Notes: a model not told the origin generated them from the sequence alone. Shown: positions 21,326 to 32,104, numbered from the stretch's first letter. The stretch: DNA of 64,000 bases from Amborella trichopoda (GCF_000471905.2 NW_006498246.1:66887-130886), one strand, 5' to 3'. Numbers and translations: made by a program.

Positions 21326-21821
21326 TTACCGTGATATCTTCCTGAAGCGATCCTTCATCCTCCCAAAAACACTTCTCACTCCCCTTCGAACCTCACCATC
21401 TCCTCTCTCTCTCTCTCCCTCTCTCCTCTCCCTCTCCCCTCTTTCTCGCTCCTCTCTTTCTCTCTCAACAATTTTGATGTCCTCCCATCGAAACAAGCAG
21501 TTGGTCCGTACCGCCCATTTCAGCAGCTTGGTATGGTGTATTAAGGTGTACTTCAAATGTAGCAGCGGCCTCCACTCGTGTATCGGAAATCATGAGCACA
21601 ATTCTTGAAGTGAAAGATGGGGTTGTGGGATCATACACAGGAGCCTGGAACTTGCCACTAGCAATCTCCCTCACACATGCCCATTCGACCTTCGAATTCA
21701 AAGGCCCTGCCCCTTCGGCCCATCGCACCTCTATCTTCTTCTCATCCTCGCTTTCACTCTCTCCACCCTCATTATCGACCATTGGTGCCTTGCCCCTAGC
21801 GGGGTCTCGGTTTTCGTCCAT
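21326..21821 (-). pseudogene. AP2/ERF-like paralogue 2 (frameshifted)
   Basis: The minus-strand frame starts at 21821 (MDENRDPARGKAPMVDNEGG) and has an acidic linker. It then holds one AP2-like unit, 'VEWACVREIASGKFQAPVYD' to 'SRIVLMISDTRVEAAATFEV' (about residues 44-92), before stopping at 21465 (118 aa). Another frame (to 21326) carries a Glu/Arg-rich stretch from a GA microsatellite and then 'GVRSVFGRMKDRFRKIS'. This aligns with the gene 1 tail (GLFQGFKDSFKKMM) and, as there, is followed at once by a GTAATG donor-like site. A frameshift therefore separates domain and tail. It has one domain against two in gene 1. A short 118-aa product could still be made. Confidence 0.55.
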
Positions 21822-22440
21822 TATTTGTAAATTGAGTTCTTGGATGACAGATGTGTTCTATAAGTCTCTCTCTCTATAATCTCAATAACCAATAAAAGCA
21901 AGTAGCAATAGCACTAACACAAGCGGTTCTCTGGTTCTATTTGGCAAGAAACTGTCTCTCTCTACCATGAAGAAAAGCTAATCAAGAGGTGAAACATCTC
22001 TGGTGTTCATCTTCTGGTGCAGGAGAATAATTTCTCTCTCTTTACTTACCCCACTACCAAGAAAGAAGATAAATGTGCTTGTCAGGGTTGTAATTGCAAT
22101 CAAGATTACTTTCTCTCTCTTTCACAAAAAAAAAAAACAGGAACCCAAGAGCTGAATCACTATGATATTGCTCCTTTCGCAAAGATCTATTGCTCTTTCT
22201 TCTGAGTTGGCCTGATAAGAATAAGAACAGGAGAAACAGGTCTGAGATGGTTCTTACTGCAAGGACTAGCACTTCTCTCTCATGAGGGAAACGAGGAGGT
22301 GAAATCCATCTTCTTGGAGAAAGAAACTTGCTCTTCTCTCTCTTAAGTTGCCCCTGTAAAGAGACCAAGAGGGAAAACCAGTCTCTTGCAAATAAGATTA
22401 CTCGCTCTCTAGATTTACAGGTGATTTGAACATTGTGAAG
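21822..22440 (-). repeat. GA-repeat leader of paralogue 2
   Basis: About six CT-rich blocks (21867, 21955, 22036, 22110, 22278, 22335 and 22403) separated by unique text of about 60-90 bp. Read on the minus strand these are AGAGAGAGAAA openings like the leader of gene 1. Minus-strand frames over it are shadows. Confidence 0.5.
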
Positions 22441-22587
22441 GAAAGGGAGGGGACACAGAGTCTTGCTTTTGTTCGGTTACCCATAAACGGCTATTTAGTA
22501 ACATAAAACTGACTTTGCATACTCAAGTTGTGCGCCGCTTCATTGTAATATAACGAAAATGAACCCGTTATTATAAAAGTAAAATGG

Positions 22588-23365
22588 TTTAATAGGGATA
22601 CAGCCCGGTCAAAAAAAAGTAAAGACTCACCACCTCATGACTCAGTGGAAATTGTAATTACAAACTTTTACATTGGTAATCTCGGTTTTAACAATTTGTT
22701 TGTAAAAGGAAAAATTTTGTATAGAACTTAATTCATCATATTATTTTATGTTTGACTCTTCTTCTGTTTTTTTTTCAAGAGGCATAAAAAAATCTCTAAA
22801 GATTTCATCTTTTCTTATCTTCATCTTTTATTGATTTTTTATCATAAAAATTAACCCCAACAAATCTTTTTATATTATTTCAACTCAAATTTTTTGGATG
22901 GGTGGAAAGGGAAAAAAAGGGTTAAAAACGTTTTTGAGATGAAATAATATAAAAAACTTTGTTGGGACTAATTTGTATGGTCAAAAGTCAAGAAATGAAG
23001 AGGTACGATGAAATCCGTAAAGATTTCTTTATGCCACTTGAAAAAAAAAACGGAAAGAGGGTTTACCATGAAACAATATGAAGAATTTAGGGTTCTATTC
23101 CCTTGTTAAAAACAAAAAATTAAAAATTGGATTTAAGGCTTTAAAAATAGTATATATTGCAAGAAATTATATAGGCCGTCCATATCTCCCTAAAAATAAT
23201 GGCTCATAGATCCGGAGCATTTGTACCATTTTTTAAATTTCAAAATTTATTGTTGGTGTTGAAAATTGATTCTAAAACTACATTAACGATTTCGGTTGTC
23301 AAAAGTGTTTTTCAGTTAAAAATTTGTCGTGCTTTATTTTGTTTTCATAGAGCTCGGACTCATAA
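22588..23365 (+). repeat. Dispersed repeat C copy 1 (interrupted)
   Basis: 'aatggtttaatagggatacag' and 'taaagactcacca' at the left, and 'tgttggtgttgaaaattgattcta' to 'ctttattttgttttcata' at the right, match 44288-44650 in the same order. A foldback element interrupts it at about 22745-23080. Confidence 0.5.
22745..23080. mobile_element. Foldback element
   Basis: The left arm (22745-22872) and the right arm (22925-23070) are inverted copies for about 130 bp. For example 'cccaacaaa-ctttttatattatttcaactc' pairs with 'gagatgaaataatataaaaaactttgttggg', and the outer 'ttcaagaggcataaa-aaatct' pairs with 'agatttctttatgccacttgaa'. The central loop is about 50 bp. It is non-coding and sits inside repeat C. 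Confidence 0.65.
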
Positions 23366-23814
23366 AAGTTCATCCTAAATTAAAAAAATATCTAACTCCT
23401 ACAAAAATCATTGAATTTCTTAAAAAGATAACACCCCTAAAGTTTTCCTACAATGTCATAATTAAAATTATTTCAATTTTTATTTGTTTTCTTTTAACAA
23501 ATATTTTTCCATTAAAATATGACAAAAACACAGCTGCAGCTTTAATCGATATTTTGGTGATTTTCACTTCTCTAGATTATTTTTTCTTATTTGTATATGT
23601 GCCTTTGCGAGCGGTGTGCATGCCCCGAATTTCACAGCAATATGATATTTGAAATTAAAAAAAAAAATGCTCTGAGTCTTCAAAACCATATCAAATTCAT
23701 AGAATTAGCTTGTAACATTATGCTTGAAGCTATTTCAACCATCCATTAAATCAGATGACTAGGAATACATGTCACATATATTTTATATGTAGGTAGCATT
23801 CCATATAAAAAAAT

Positions 23815-25168
23815 GGGCAAATTACATAAATGTTCGTTTTTGTTTCCGTTATTATCAAAATACCAAATATTTTCCGTTATTACTGATATGTCTGTTTCTT
23901 AGACTTCATAACACTTTTATAAAAAAAAGACGAAACTACCCATTTTTTGTTTTTCAAAAACCAAAATCAAACCAATTTCAGTTTTTAAAAAACCTAAAAT
24001 TTAAAATTTTCTGTTCTTGAAGAACCAGAAATTTTCAATTTTAGGTTCTTGAAGAACCAAAAAATGTTAACTCTCTCTTGTGTGTATTCTGTCTACCTTT
24101 CTGAAGTCATGGTTATCCGATAAATTCAGAAAGGAATAACTAGTTTGAGTCCCTAAATTTAGGAGAAATCTCTGAGATTAGAAGATTAGGAGAAAACTTA
24201 TGGCGTATTCTCTCTCTGCCTCCCTAAAGTCATGGTCATCCAATAAAATAAGGGGGAACAACTAGTTGAGCCCCGAAATTTAGGAGAAATCTCACGGATT
24301 GTAAGATTATAATATTAGGAGAAATCTTATGTCATATTCACTCTCTACCTTGCTTGTGGAATAAGGGGAACAGCTAGTTTGAGCCCTTAAATTTAAGAGA
24401 AATCTCACGGATTATAAGATTATAATATTAGGAGAAATCTTATATCATATTCTCTCTCTACCTTGCTTGTGGAGTAAGGGGAACAGCTAGTTTGAGCCTC
24501 TAAATTTAAGAGAAATCTCACGGATTATAAGATTATAATATTAGGAGAAATCTTATGCCATATTCTCTCTTTACCTTGCTTGTGGAGTTTCCTCTCTTGT
24601 CGGGTCTTCTCTTTCTACCTCTCTGAAGTTATAGTTATTTCATAAAATCAAGGGGAACAACTAATTTGAGCCCCTATACTAGAGGAGAATAGAAAGGTGA
24701 TGACCCAGCCCATGATGCCCTACCTTCAAGAATAGATCTTTCGTCAATTCAACTTCTTTGAGCTATCGGAATATCAAGACGAGGCCAAATTCCTCTTTCA
24801 ATACACTGGGTGAAACTTACCCAAATACACTGGGTGAAACTTAACCAAAAAAAGACACTGGGTGAAGGGGAGAGAGAGAGTTTAAAAAAACAAAACTATT
24901 TTTACCAGTGTAATGTAGAGAGAGAGAGATAAAGAGAGAATACGAAGAGAACCCACAAGACAAAAAAAAAATTATGTTCTTAAAAATTTTCGGTTCTTCA
25001 GCAATCGAAATTGGCTTGATTTCGGTTTTTGAAAAACTAAAAATAAATAGTTTGGTCTTTTAAAAAAAATTTATTATAAAGTCCAAAAAACGGATATACT
25101 AGTAATAATGAAAAATATTCAGTATTTTTGTAATAACAAAAACTAAAACTGATATTTACGTAATTTTT
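23815..25168. mobile_element. 1.35-kb element with ~200-bp TIRs and internal tandem repeats
   Basis: The left arm 'gcaaattacataaatgttcg' to 'accaatttcagtttt' (23817-23985) pairs with the inverted right arm (24975-25165), including 'tttttgaaaaac' and 'aaaaataccaaatattttccg-tattac'. The ends start GCAAA-ATTAC. The interior carries tandem repeats (see 24085-24660) and a GAGA block at 24865-24935. The form fits a Mutator-like non-autonomous element, but I could not identify a 9-bp duplication. Confidence 0.6.
24085..24660. repeat. Tandem repeat, ~110-bp unit, about five copies
   Basis: Each unit contains 'tattctctctct-ccttgcttgtgga', 'taaggggaacagctagtttgagcc', 'aaatttaagagaaatctcacgg' and 'attaggagaaatctta'. 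The middle three (24340-24590) are nearly identical and the outer ones diverged. It lies wholly within the 1.35-kb TIR element. Confidence 0.7.
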
Positions 25169-25660
25169 GCTACATTCAAAATATCCCAATTACCATTAAT
25201 GTCTATATTTTTATTTTTTATTTCATTTAGGTATCTCCTGAAAAGATATTTCAAAATCTGCAGTTCTTTATTAAGGGTGGGAGCCCTTAACAACTAGATA
25301 TTTTAATAACATGACCTAAGCACACACGATTGTGATTATGGTGATTGGAAATATCTATATGGGTTCACAATTCATACGGCTTGGCCATACTAACATATTA
25401 TATTTCTTTTTCACAGTGTCTTCTAAAATAGGTTCTTCTGCGGGATTTTATGGATTTTCGGCATTGCAGACTAGAGTATGGTATGGACATGTCTATGAGT
25501 TAGTATGTCCTAAGGTGTGCAAACTAATGTGGTACTTATGGCTTAAAAAGGCTTCTTTAAGGCTCATTTCTTATACTTTGAGATTCAATCCTCCTATGAA
25601 AATATCAATTCAAAAAATGGGGTGTCTACCCTATTATTTATCATCATTATTGACATACCT
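25169..25660. other. Intergenic, nothing recognised
   Basis: A 119-codon plus-strand frame at 25332-25691 runs into the antisense of a LINE relic and has no known motif, so it is not called. Confidence 0.35.
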
Positions 25661-26180
25661 TTTTCCCAATAATTTGGGGTCAGCTGCATGAATCATGATT
25701 TGCTATTTTTCTCTATCAATGGTCATATCCTCAGTAAGGCCATTAGACTTAATATCTTTTCTCACTACTTTCAACCAGATCCTTTGGGGCGTATCTTTTG
25801 CTCCTTTTTAGCCTTCCACTTGAACTAACTCACACCTCCTAACAGGTATTGTACTAGGTCTGTGCTACACATTGTCAGCACACCTAAGTTCTCCTAAATG
25901 TATTCATTTCGAATTTTATCCCTTCTTGTCGTACAACTCATCTATCTCAACATCATCAGCTCACTTATACTCATCCTATGGATAAGTTGTTTCTTGACCA
26001 CCCATATTTTGCCACATAAATCAAAGTTGGTCTCACAATTGTCCTAGAGAACTTACCCTTCAGCTTCATTAGCATTTGGCAATCACATAAAATTCTATTT
26101 ACACATCTCCACTTCACCTACCCAGCTCTGATTATATATTCAACTTTTGTATGAATCTCTGCATTTTCTATTATTGCCTC
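25660..26180 (-). pseudogene. RTE-type LINE 3' end relic
   Basis: On the minus strand, translated with stops and frameshifts, the order of plant RTE elements is visible. 'VKWRCVNRILCDCQMLMKLK' is followed by 'GKFSRTIVRPTLIY' (about 26120-26015), then 'RRCELVQVEG' (25830), 'WLKVVRKDIKSNGLTEDMTI' (25780-25720) and the terminal 'MIHAADPKLLG' (25695-25665). These match the RT C-terminal region and the conserved end of RTE-clade LINEs. Many lesions make it an old relic. Confidence 0.7.
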
Positions 26181-26229
26181 TTATAAGATCACAATACTCA
26201 AGAATTATATGATATTCACCAAAATGAAT

Positions 26230-26480
26230 GTAGGTCTCACGCTAGAGAGAGAAAGAGAGGATACAGCAGTTTTCCAAGACTAATTGTATCAATGTTGTTT
26301 TGCCTCTATGCCTCTCTTTCTTAGTATTTCAACAGAGAGGGGTAGAGGGAGAGAGATTATTTCCAAAAGGAACTAGATCAAAGCAGCTTTTCATTTGGGT
26401 TTCTTTGGATAAGCAGTTCTAGAGAGAGAGTGTGAGAAACAAAGATGTAGGGTTCTCGAGAACCCTTTGCTTGAGGAATC
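26230..26480 (+). repeat. Relic of AP2-like gene leader (upstream of paralogue 3)
   Basis: 'ctagagagagaaagagagg', 'gttttgcctctatgcctctctttct' with 'agtatttcaacagagagg', and 'agttctagagagagagtgtgag' follow the order of the gene 1 leader at 4077-4140 and the relic at 15650-15710. It is separated from the broken coding part at 27139 by LTR-like DNA. Confidence 0.45.
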
Positions 26481-27000
26481 GGGAATCCCAAATATATGGA
26501 TCCCACCCAAGATCATGTACATGATTAGCTGAATGTGAAGTAGATGAATACAAATATAAATCGAGTGCAAGAAATAAAGCAAACATAAAAATCACACTAC
26601 AACAACATATAATTTACGTGGTTTACCCCATAAGGCTACAACTATAACCTCAGCAAGCCGAAATCCATTATCACAATGAAGATTACAGTTTTGGATTATA
26701 AGAGATATATCTCTCTCTAAACATCAGTAAATGACCAACACCAATTCTCCCTTCTAAACCCGCTCTCACGATCAAACAACACCATAAATTAACATCTTCT
26801 TTCCCACCGCAATACCCGTATCGAAAAGATAACCTCGAAAGCAACCGAGAGACTTTCTCTCTCTAAAAGTGAAAGTTTAACCAACCTAAAACCCATAGGA
26901 ATACCATCTCTATCTTGGAAGTCATGCCTCTCTCTTTTGGAGACCCATCTCCACCTTAGAGATCTTTTCTCATAACCCCCAAATGGATGACCCTTAAAAA
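26480..27000. mobile_element. LTR-like fragment, probably Copia
   Basis: 'atttacgtggtttaccccat' and 'aaggctaca' at 26610-26640 match the LTR text of Copia 2 ('aatttaacgtggttcaccac' and 'aaggctacgtct' at 38561-38590). The block follows 'aaataaagcaaacataaaaatc'. It looks like a piece of a solo LTR. It lies between the leader relic and paralogue 3. Boundaries are not determined. Confidence 0.4.
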
Positions 27001-27138
27001 GATTGGTATTATATATTTCTTCTTGTATAGATATCAGTTTCTTGCTTCTCAAGAAAACTCATTTTCTATTGACCATAATATCTTTAACCTTTATAAAAAA
27101 AATATAAGTATAGTGATTTGGCTATCACGAAACCCAAC

Positions 27139-27578
27139 AAAAAATACAAGAAGAGGGAGAAATAAAAAAGTAGAGAGAAAGAGCAGGGGAGGAATGAGAA
27201 ACAACAAAGAAGAAAATGACACGATCAACCTCGATTGGTTAGGGGTGAGGAGAAGGGTGGTGGATGGTAATTTTGAAGTGGTTTTGTACGATGAAACCTC
27301 GCCTGAACTGATTTCGAGCTATACTAATGACTTTTGATACACAAGAGGAGGATGATATACTGAGGGCGATGAACAACAATTATGTTATGCACAAGGAAGA
27401 TATCGAAGTTAAAGTAAGAGAAGATGGACAAGAGATGAAAAGTGGAAGTGAGAGAAGAAGAGGAGACGTTAACATTCAGGAATGGAATGGGGAAAGAGGT
27501 GGTTTGGAAGTTTATGAGAAGGAAAATTGTTTCATACGAATTGGACCGCAATTTTATATATGCGGTCCAGAAGTATAA
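27139..27578 (+). pseudogene. AP2/ERF-like paralogue 3 (frameshifted)
   Basis: The frame up to 27337 reads '...MRNNKEENDTINLDWLGV' then 'RRRVVDGNFEVVLYDETSPEL' and stops. One base out of step, the frame from 27327 reads 'MTFDTQEEDDILRAMNNNYV' onward. Joined by alignment, W-LGVR, DG-F-VVLYD and TFDTQEED are the same domain blocks as in gene 1, so a single-base frameshift near 27327 broke the domain. The remainder ('KVREDGQEMKSGSERRRGDV') is charged, as in the linker of gene 1. The frame ends at 27578 inside a pair of perfect palindromes. Confidence 0.55.
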
Positions 27579-27602
27579 AGCATCCATCTTAAAGATGGAT
27601 GC
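27542..27602. repeat. Two adjacent perfect palindromes
   Basis: TGGACCGCA at 27542-27550 pairs exactly with TGCGGTCCA at 27561-27569 (10-bp loop). GCATCCATCTT at 27580-27590 pairs exactly with AAGATGGATGC at 27592-27602 (1-bp loop). Part of the second recurs at 29916-29927, just before the gap. Confidence 0.75.
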
Positions 27603-27784
27603 AAATTTGCAGGCTATCTAAAAACAGTTGAATTTAACTGTCCAAATATTTTTTAATAGAATTATTATTTTTAATTTTTAAAATATATTTATTTTTTATA
27701 TTCATGATCTTCATGTTAGAGATTATATATCTTTAAAAATCAAATCCAAAAATCTATTTCAAAAATAAATTTATGCGGGCTTGA

Positions 27785-27885
27785 CCCGAATGCTACTCAC
27801 GTCCTTCTGAGAATGTTGGTGCCTAATTCCGCATGCTAACCGTATCCTTATGAGAACGTTGTTGCCTAGTCAGATACACTCCCCT
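27785..27885. repeat. Degenerate ~45-bp tandem repeat
   Basis: 'cgtccttctgagaatgttggtgccta' followed by 'attccgcatgctaa' is repeated as 'cgtatccttatgagaacgtt' and 'gttgcctagtcagata'. There are two units. Confidence 0.5.
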
Positions 27886-28289
27886 TTGTTTCGCATCTTC
27901 AAATCTTTTTTTGTTTTTTTTTATAGAAGTTATCAAATTTTTATAAAAGATATTAAAATCAAGTATTTTTTTGTTTGAGGGAAAGTTGTGCACGGTTTTA
28001 GTAATTTTACTGAAATTATTGCTCATAAATTCTCTTTTTTTAAGAGGAGGTTCTATGGCCACAATTTATTGATTTATTTATTTAATTTTACTTTTACAAA
28101 CATCAGACTGCTTATAAATTCTTTTATTGGACTTTCATGGAGCGGTGAGATTTCAAAATAAATTCAGTGTTAAAATATCGTACTATATTTAAAAGTCCCA
28201 CTATTCTATGATGTGGTCTGTTATTCAACTCAGCACAAAGGGTTTTTTTCCTTTTTCCAAGCATGCTAATGATTGAAACGTGATGACTG

Positions 28290-28650
28290 CAGCATCTCTC
28301 TCTAGATAGTTTCTTTGATATAATTTCTCTTTATTTGTCGCTTTGATTTTCCACGTTCCCTCCCTCCCTCTTTATCTTACATTTTCATCATCTTTTGTGT
28401 TCTCTCTTCAAAAAAAATCTTCTCTTTTATCATTTAATAAAAAGAGCCTCTTTCTATATTATTTGACATTTTCGTCTTCCTCTCTCTCTCTAGATTGTTT
28501 ATTTGATCTACTTTATTTCGCTTTAATCATCCTCCTTTACTCTCTCCCTCCCTATCTCTTATAATTCTATATCTGAATTTTTCTTGTTCCATATTAAATT
28601 TCTCACTCTCTCTCTCTTTTTCTTTCTCTGTATTTAGGGTTATTCCGAGA
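28290..28650. repeat. CT-rich duplicated block
   Basis: Two diverged units of about 165 bp, at 28294-28460 and 28478-28640. Each starts CTCTCTCTAGAT and continues 'tttatttg/tttctttgat' ... 'tccctccctctttatctta'. They resemble the CTCTCTCTAGTTGTTTGATT text of the gene 1 intron. The frame at 28343-28564 is a by-product. Confidence 0.45.
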
Positions 28651-28989
28651 GACTATATTAGTAATGAATTTAGAATTTTCTACTTCGAATTTTGGCAGAA
28701 AATGCTCACTACTATAAAAATCATATTAACTATAGCTTTATTGGAAATTTTGATAAAGGCACATATTTTAATATTTGAAGGGACTTAAAAATCCAATCAT
28801 TATTCAAAAAGTCCAAGAAATCTTTTCAAATTTAAAATTGAGTATTTAATTGATTTTAAAAAATTACAAAGATACCCTTCATAAAATACAAAAACTATTT
28901 ATGGGCAAACGTCAGTTTTGAACATATAGGGGCATTTTATGGTCAAAATATTTTGAGTAAGAAATTTTAAGTTCATCATTAGTGTGGTG

Positions 28990-29060
28990 CAATCTAGGAT
29001 AACCCACGTACAAACACACACATAATGCACACACACACACGTACATACATACATGCACAA
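28990..29060. repeat. CA/TACA microsatellite
   Basis: Short imperfect (CA)n and (CATA)n runs next to the next MITE. Confidence 0.6.
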
Positions 29061-29101
29061 AAGCACTTATCTAAAGTTGAAATTGAGTGGTGTGTGTGTA
29101 T

Positions 29102-29485
29102 AGGGTGTGGTTTGCATAGGGTTGCAACCTTAAACAATCCAATTAAGGCGTACCTCCAAATTTTATCATAAGATATAATTTTGGTGTAAAACATTATTTG
29201 GATTGCCAAAAAATCTATTTCCAACTCTAATTATAAAATTTTAAACCCAAAAATTGTTCAAATCAAGTAAATTTATACACATGAAAATCTTGAAAATGGA
29301 CGGTTTCGATAATATGTTGCAAGTGCACCATTTCTAGGATTTGAAATCTTTTTTTTTTTTAATATTCATAAATCTCGATGTTGGGATGATCAATTAGAGG
29401 GTTTTCCAATATTAAACAACATTTTCCTATGGATTTTTAAGGTGCAACCTTAATTCTATATTTTAAGGTTGCAACCTTTTATAAA
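29102..29485 (-). mobile_element. MITE family B copy 6
   Basis: Reverse orientation: AGGGTGTGGTTTGCATAGGG at the left end, 'aaacaatccaattaagg', 'ttgaaatc', 'gatgatcaattagagg', and 'aaggttgcaaccttttataaactt' at the right end. Full length for the family. Confidence 0.7.
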
Positions 29486-29519
29486 CTTTAGATATATATA
29501 TATTTATGTGTGTGTGTGT

Positions 29520-29912
29520 GGGAAAAGTTTATATAGAGTCGCGGCTCTAAACAATCAAGTTTGAGCCTATCTCAAAAATCTAACTAGAAGAGTTTGTTTT
29601 GATGCCCAAATATCACAAATTGATCATCTCGTCATCAAGATACATGGACATTAGAAAATAAATGGATTTCAAGTTTTGGAAATAGTGTATTTTATAACGT
29701 ATTTTTTGACCGTCAGTTTTCAAGATTTTCAAGCTTTCATAGATCCGTCGATCTACACTATTTTTGAAGCTTTAAACATTATAACTAAAAATAAAAATAT
29801 TTTTTAAGGTTATCACAAAGATTTCCAATATTGAATCCATATTTCACGATACTATTTGAAGGTAGCCTCTAATTTGATTGTTTAGAGCCTAGGCTCCATA
29901 CAAAACGCATTT
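29520..29912 (+). mobile_element. MITE family B, divergent subfamily
   Basis: GGGAAAAGTTTATATAGAGTC at the left and the inverted 'attgtttagagcctaggctcc' at the right. The GGTTGCAACC core of the family is replaced by GAGTCGCGGCTC / GAGCCTAGGCTC. The interior order ('aattgatcatctcgtcatcaag', 'gaccgtcagttttcaagattttc') is as in family B. Confidence 0.65.
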
Positions 29913-29973
29913 TAAAGATGGATGCAAATAGGTGGTCCATCTAAAAATAAGTGTAACTAACGATCCAAATGTT

Positions 29974-30737
29974 NNNNNNNNNNNNNNNNNNNNNNNNNNN
30001 NNNNNNNNNNNNNNNNNNNNNNNNNNNNNNNNNNNNNNNNNNNNNNNNNNNNNNNNNNNNNNNNNNNNNNNNNNNNNNNNNNNNNNNNNNNNNNNNNNNN
30101 NNNNNNNNNNNNNNNNNNNNNNNNNNNNNNNNNNNNNNNNNNNNNNNNNNNNNNNNNNNNNNNNNNNNNNNNNNNNNNNNNNNNNNNNNNNNNNNNNNNN
30201 NNNNNNNNNNNNNNNNNNNNNNNNNNNNNNNNNNNNNNNNNNNNNNNNNNNNNNNNNNNNNNNNNNNNNNNNNNNNNNNNNNNNNNNNNNNNNNNNNNNN
30301 NNNNNNNNNNNNNNNNNNNNNNNNNNNNNNNNNNNNNNNNNNNNNNNNNNNNNNNNNNNNNNNNNNNNNNNNNNNNNNNNNNNNNNNNNNNNNNNNNNNN
30401 NNNNNNNNNNNNNNNNNNNNNNNNNNNNNNNNNNNNNNNNNNNNNNNNNNNNNNNNNNNNNNNNNNNNNNNNNNNNNNNNNNNNNNNNNNNNNNNNNNNN
30501 NNNNNNNNNNNNNNNNNNNNNNNNNNNNNNNNNNNNNNNNNNNNNNNNNNNNNNNNNNNNNNNNNNNNNNNNNNNNNNNNNNNNNNNNNNNNNNNNNNNN
30601 NNNNNNNNNNNNNNNNNNNNNNNNNNNNNNNNNNNNNNNNNNNNNNNNNNNNNNNNNNNNNNNNNNNNNNNNNNNNNNNNNNNNNNNNNNNNNNNNNNNN
30701 NNNNNNNNNNNNNNNNNNNNNNNNNNNNNNNNNNNNN
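29974..30737. other. Assembly gap (764 N)
   Basis: Run of N. The sequence just left of it (29913-29973) repeats text seen at 27590-27655, so a collapsed repeat is a likely cause. Confidence 0.99.
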
Positions 30738-30967
30738 ATAAAGAGATTATTTACCTTTTTTACAAGGAAGTCACAACTATTTACACTCATTAGATGTCAA
30801 ATTAGATGGCTTGGCGTGAGTCACGAAGTTCAAGAATATTTTTTTGAAACTTTGTGTCTAATCAATCACACTCTTGCAACCACCTATTTTGAAATCTACG
30901 AGACAAGAATGATTGTGACATCTTCATACAAATGGTCTCTTCGTAGATAATTCCATATTTATATATA

Positions 30968-31388
30968 TATAGGAAAATATGTTGTTAGCCCACTTGCTAA
31001 GAGCTATAGTGTTATGCCTGATAGCTCAAATTGAATCCAAGCCGATCCAATGGTCACGATTGTATTTTGTATTTTAATTTTAATTTTTCTTACAAATCTC
31101 AATCACTTGAAATTTTTAGTTTCTATTGTTCAAATATATGAAAATCTAATAAAATATCAAAAAAGCAATTCGCAAAAATAAATTAACCAAAATAACCCTG
31201 AAAAATTTTCGAGGTATTTTGGTCAATTTAGTTTTTGCAAAATATTTTTTAATATTTTTATTAGGTGCATTTTATGTGAATTGAATTTATAAAAAATATT
31301 AAAATTAAGTTATGAAACGAAGTTGTGACCTTCATATTGGCATAGATTCAATCTGGACTATTAGGCTAATACTCTAGTTGTTAAACAT
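30968..31388. mobile_element. Mutator-like MITE, family A copy 3 (diverged)
   Basis: Inverted ends: 'gagctatagtgttatgcctgatagctc' with 'aaattgaatccaagcc' at the left, against the inverted 'aactagagtattagcctaatagtcc' with 'agattgaatctatgcc' at the right. It shares the internal 'aataaccctgaaaaattttc' then 'gaggtattttggtcaa' block with copies 1 and 2. Confidence 0.55.
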
Positions 31389-31507
31389 ATACACATATAC
31401 ACAACTGTACGCACACGTGCACACATGAATACATCATAGATATAAAAGAAAATTTATCAAAATATTATATTTCAAAGGATATTTTGCATATATATATTGT
31501 ATATGTG

Positions 31508-31690
31508 TATATGTTGGGGTCGGGTCCATGTCGAGTCGACCTGGACCCAAACCAAGAACCGAACTGGATCCAACTCGATCGGAGGGTTTTGGCGCAAGAC
31601 CGGACAAATCAGACTCAAACATAGAGCCAGAGCCAGATGTGGACCAGGTTGATCCGATGAATTGTCACGTCAAACCCGATTCCGACCCCT
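31508..31690. repeat. GGGTCGGGT/GGACC-rich dispersed repeat
   Basis: Dense runs of GGGTC, CGGACC and GACCTGG motifs of the type found in many plant genomes at the ends of short dispersed repeats. Related text occurs at 53490-53870. No gene. Confidence 0.45.
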
Positions 31691-31886
31691 AACCCCATCT
31701 TGTCTAATTGACATTTTATGGTTTTTTTAAACCAAAGCCTTTAAAACTAAACTTAGAGATCACCCGTGCCAAAGTCACCTAGTATCTTGAAGCCGAACCA
31801 GCAGTCCTACTGTACACTTTTAACGAAAAACCCTAGAAAATCCCATTCAAAGTGGATACTGACCTTCAAAATCTCCATACTTGATA

Positions 31887-32001
31887 ATTGAATCATTGTT
31901 CAAAGTATGGATCAATCTAATTGAGGCTTAAGCAGTCAATGTAGTTAACATTGAATCATTGTTCAAAGTATGGATCAATCTAATTGAGGCTTAAGCAGTC
32001 A
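31887..32001. repeat. 63-bp tandem duplication
   Basis: 'attgaatcattgttcaaagt' and the following 'atggatcaatctaattgagg' occur at 31887 and again at 31950. The two units are nearly identical over about 52 bp, so this is a recent duplication. Confidence 0.85.
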
Positions 32002-32104
32002 AAGTGCACCGAGTCAGGATACGGAATGAATTAGTCATGTTTGCTCCATATTTCTCTAGAAGTTTCTAGAGGTCTAAAAAGAAATTTGGACTCAATACTA
32101 TAAA

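Noticed and set aside
24085-24660. CRISPR-like direct repeats
   Set aside because: The genome is a plant nucleus and the units are long (~110 bp) tandem repeats without spacers.
25332-25691. 119-codon plus-strand frame
   Set aside because: No recognisable motif, and its end overlaps the antisense of an RTE LINE relic.
29932-30793. Three open frames of 269-277 codons
   Set aside because: They consist almost entirely of N from the assembly gap.
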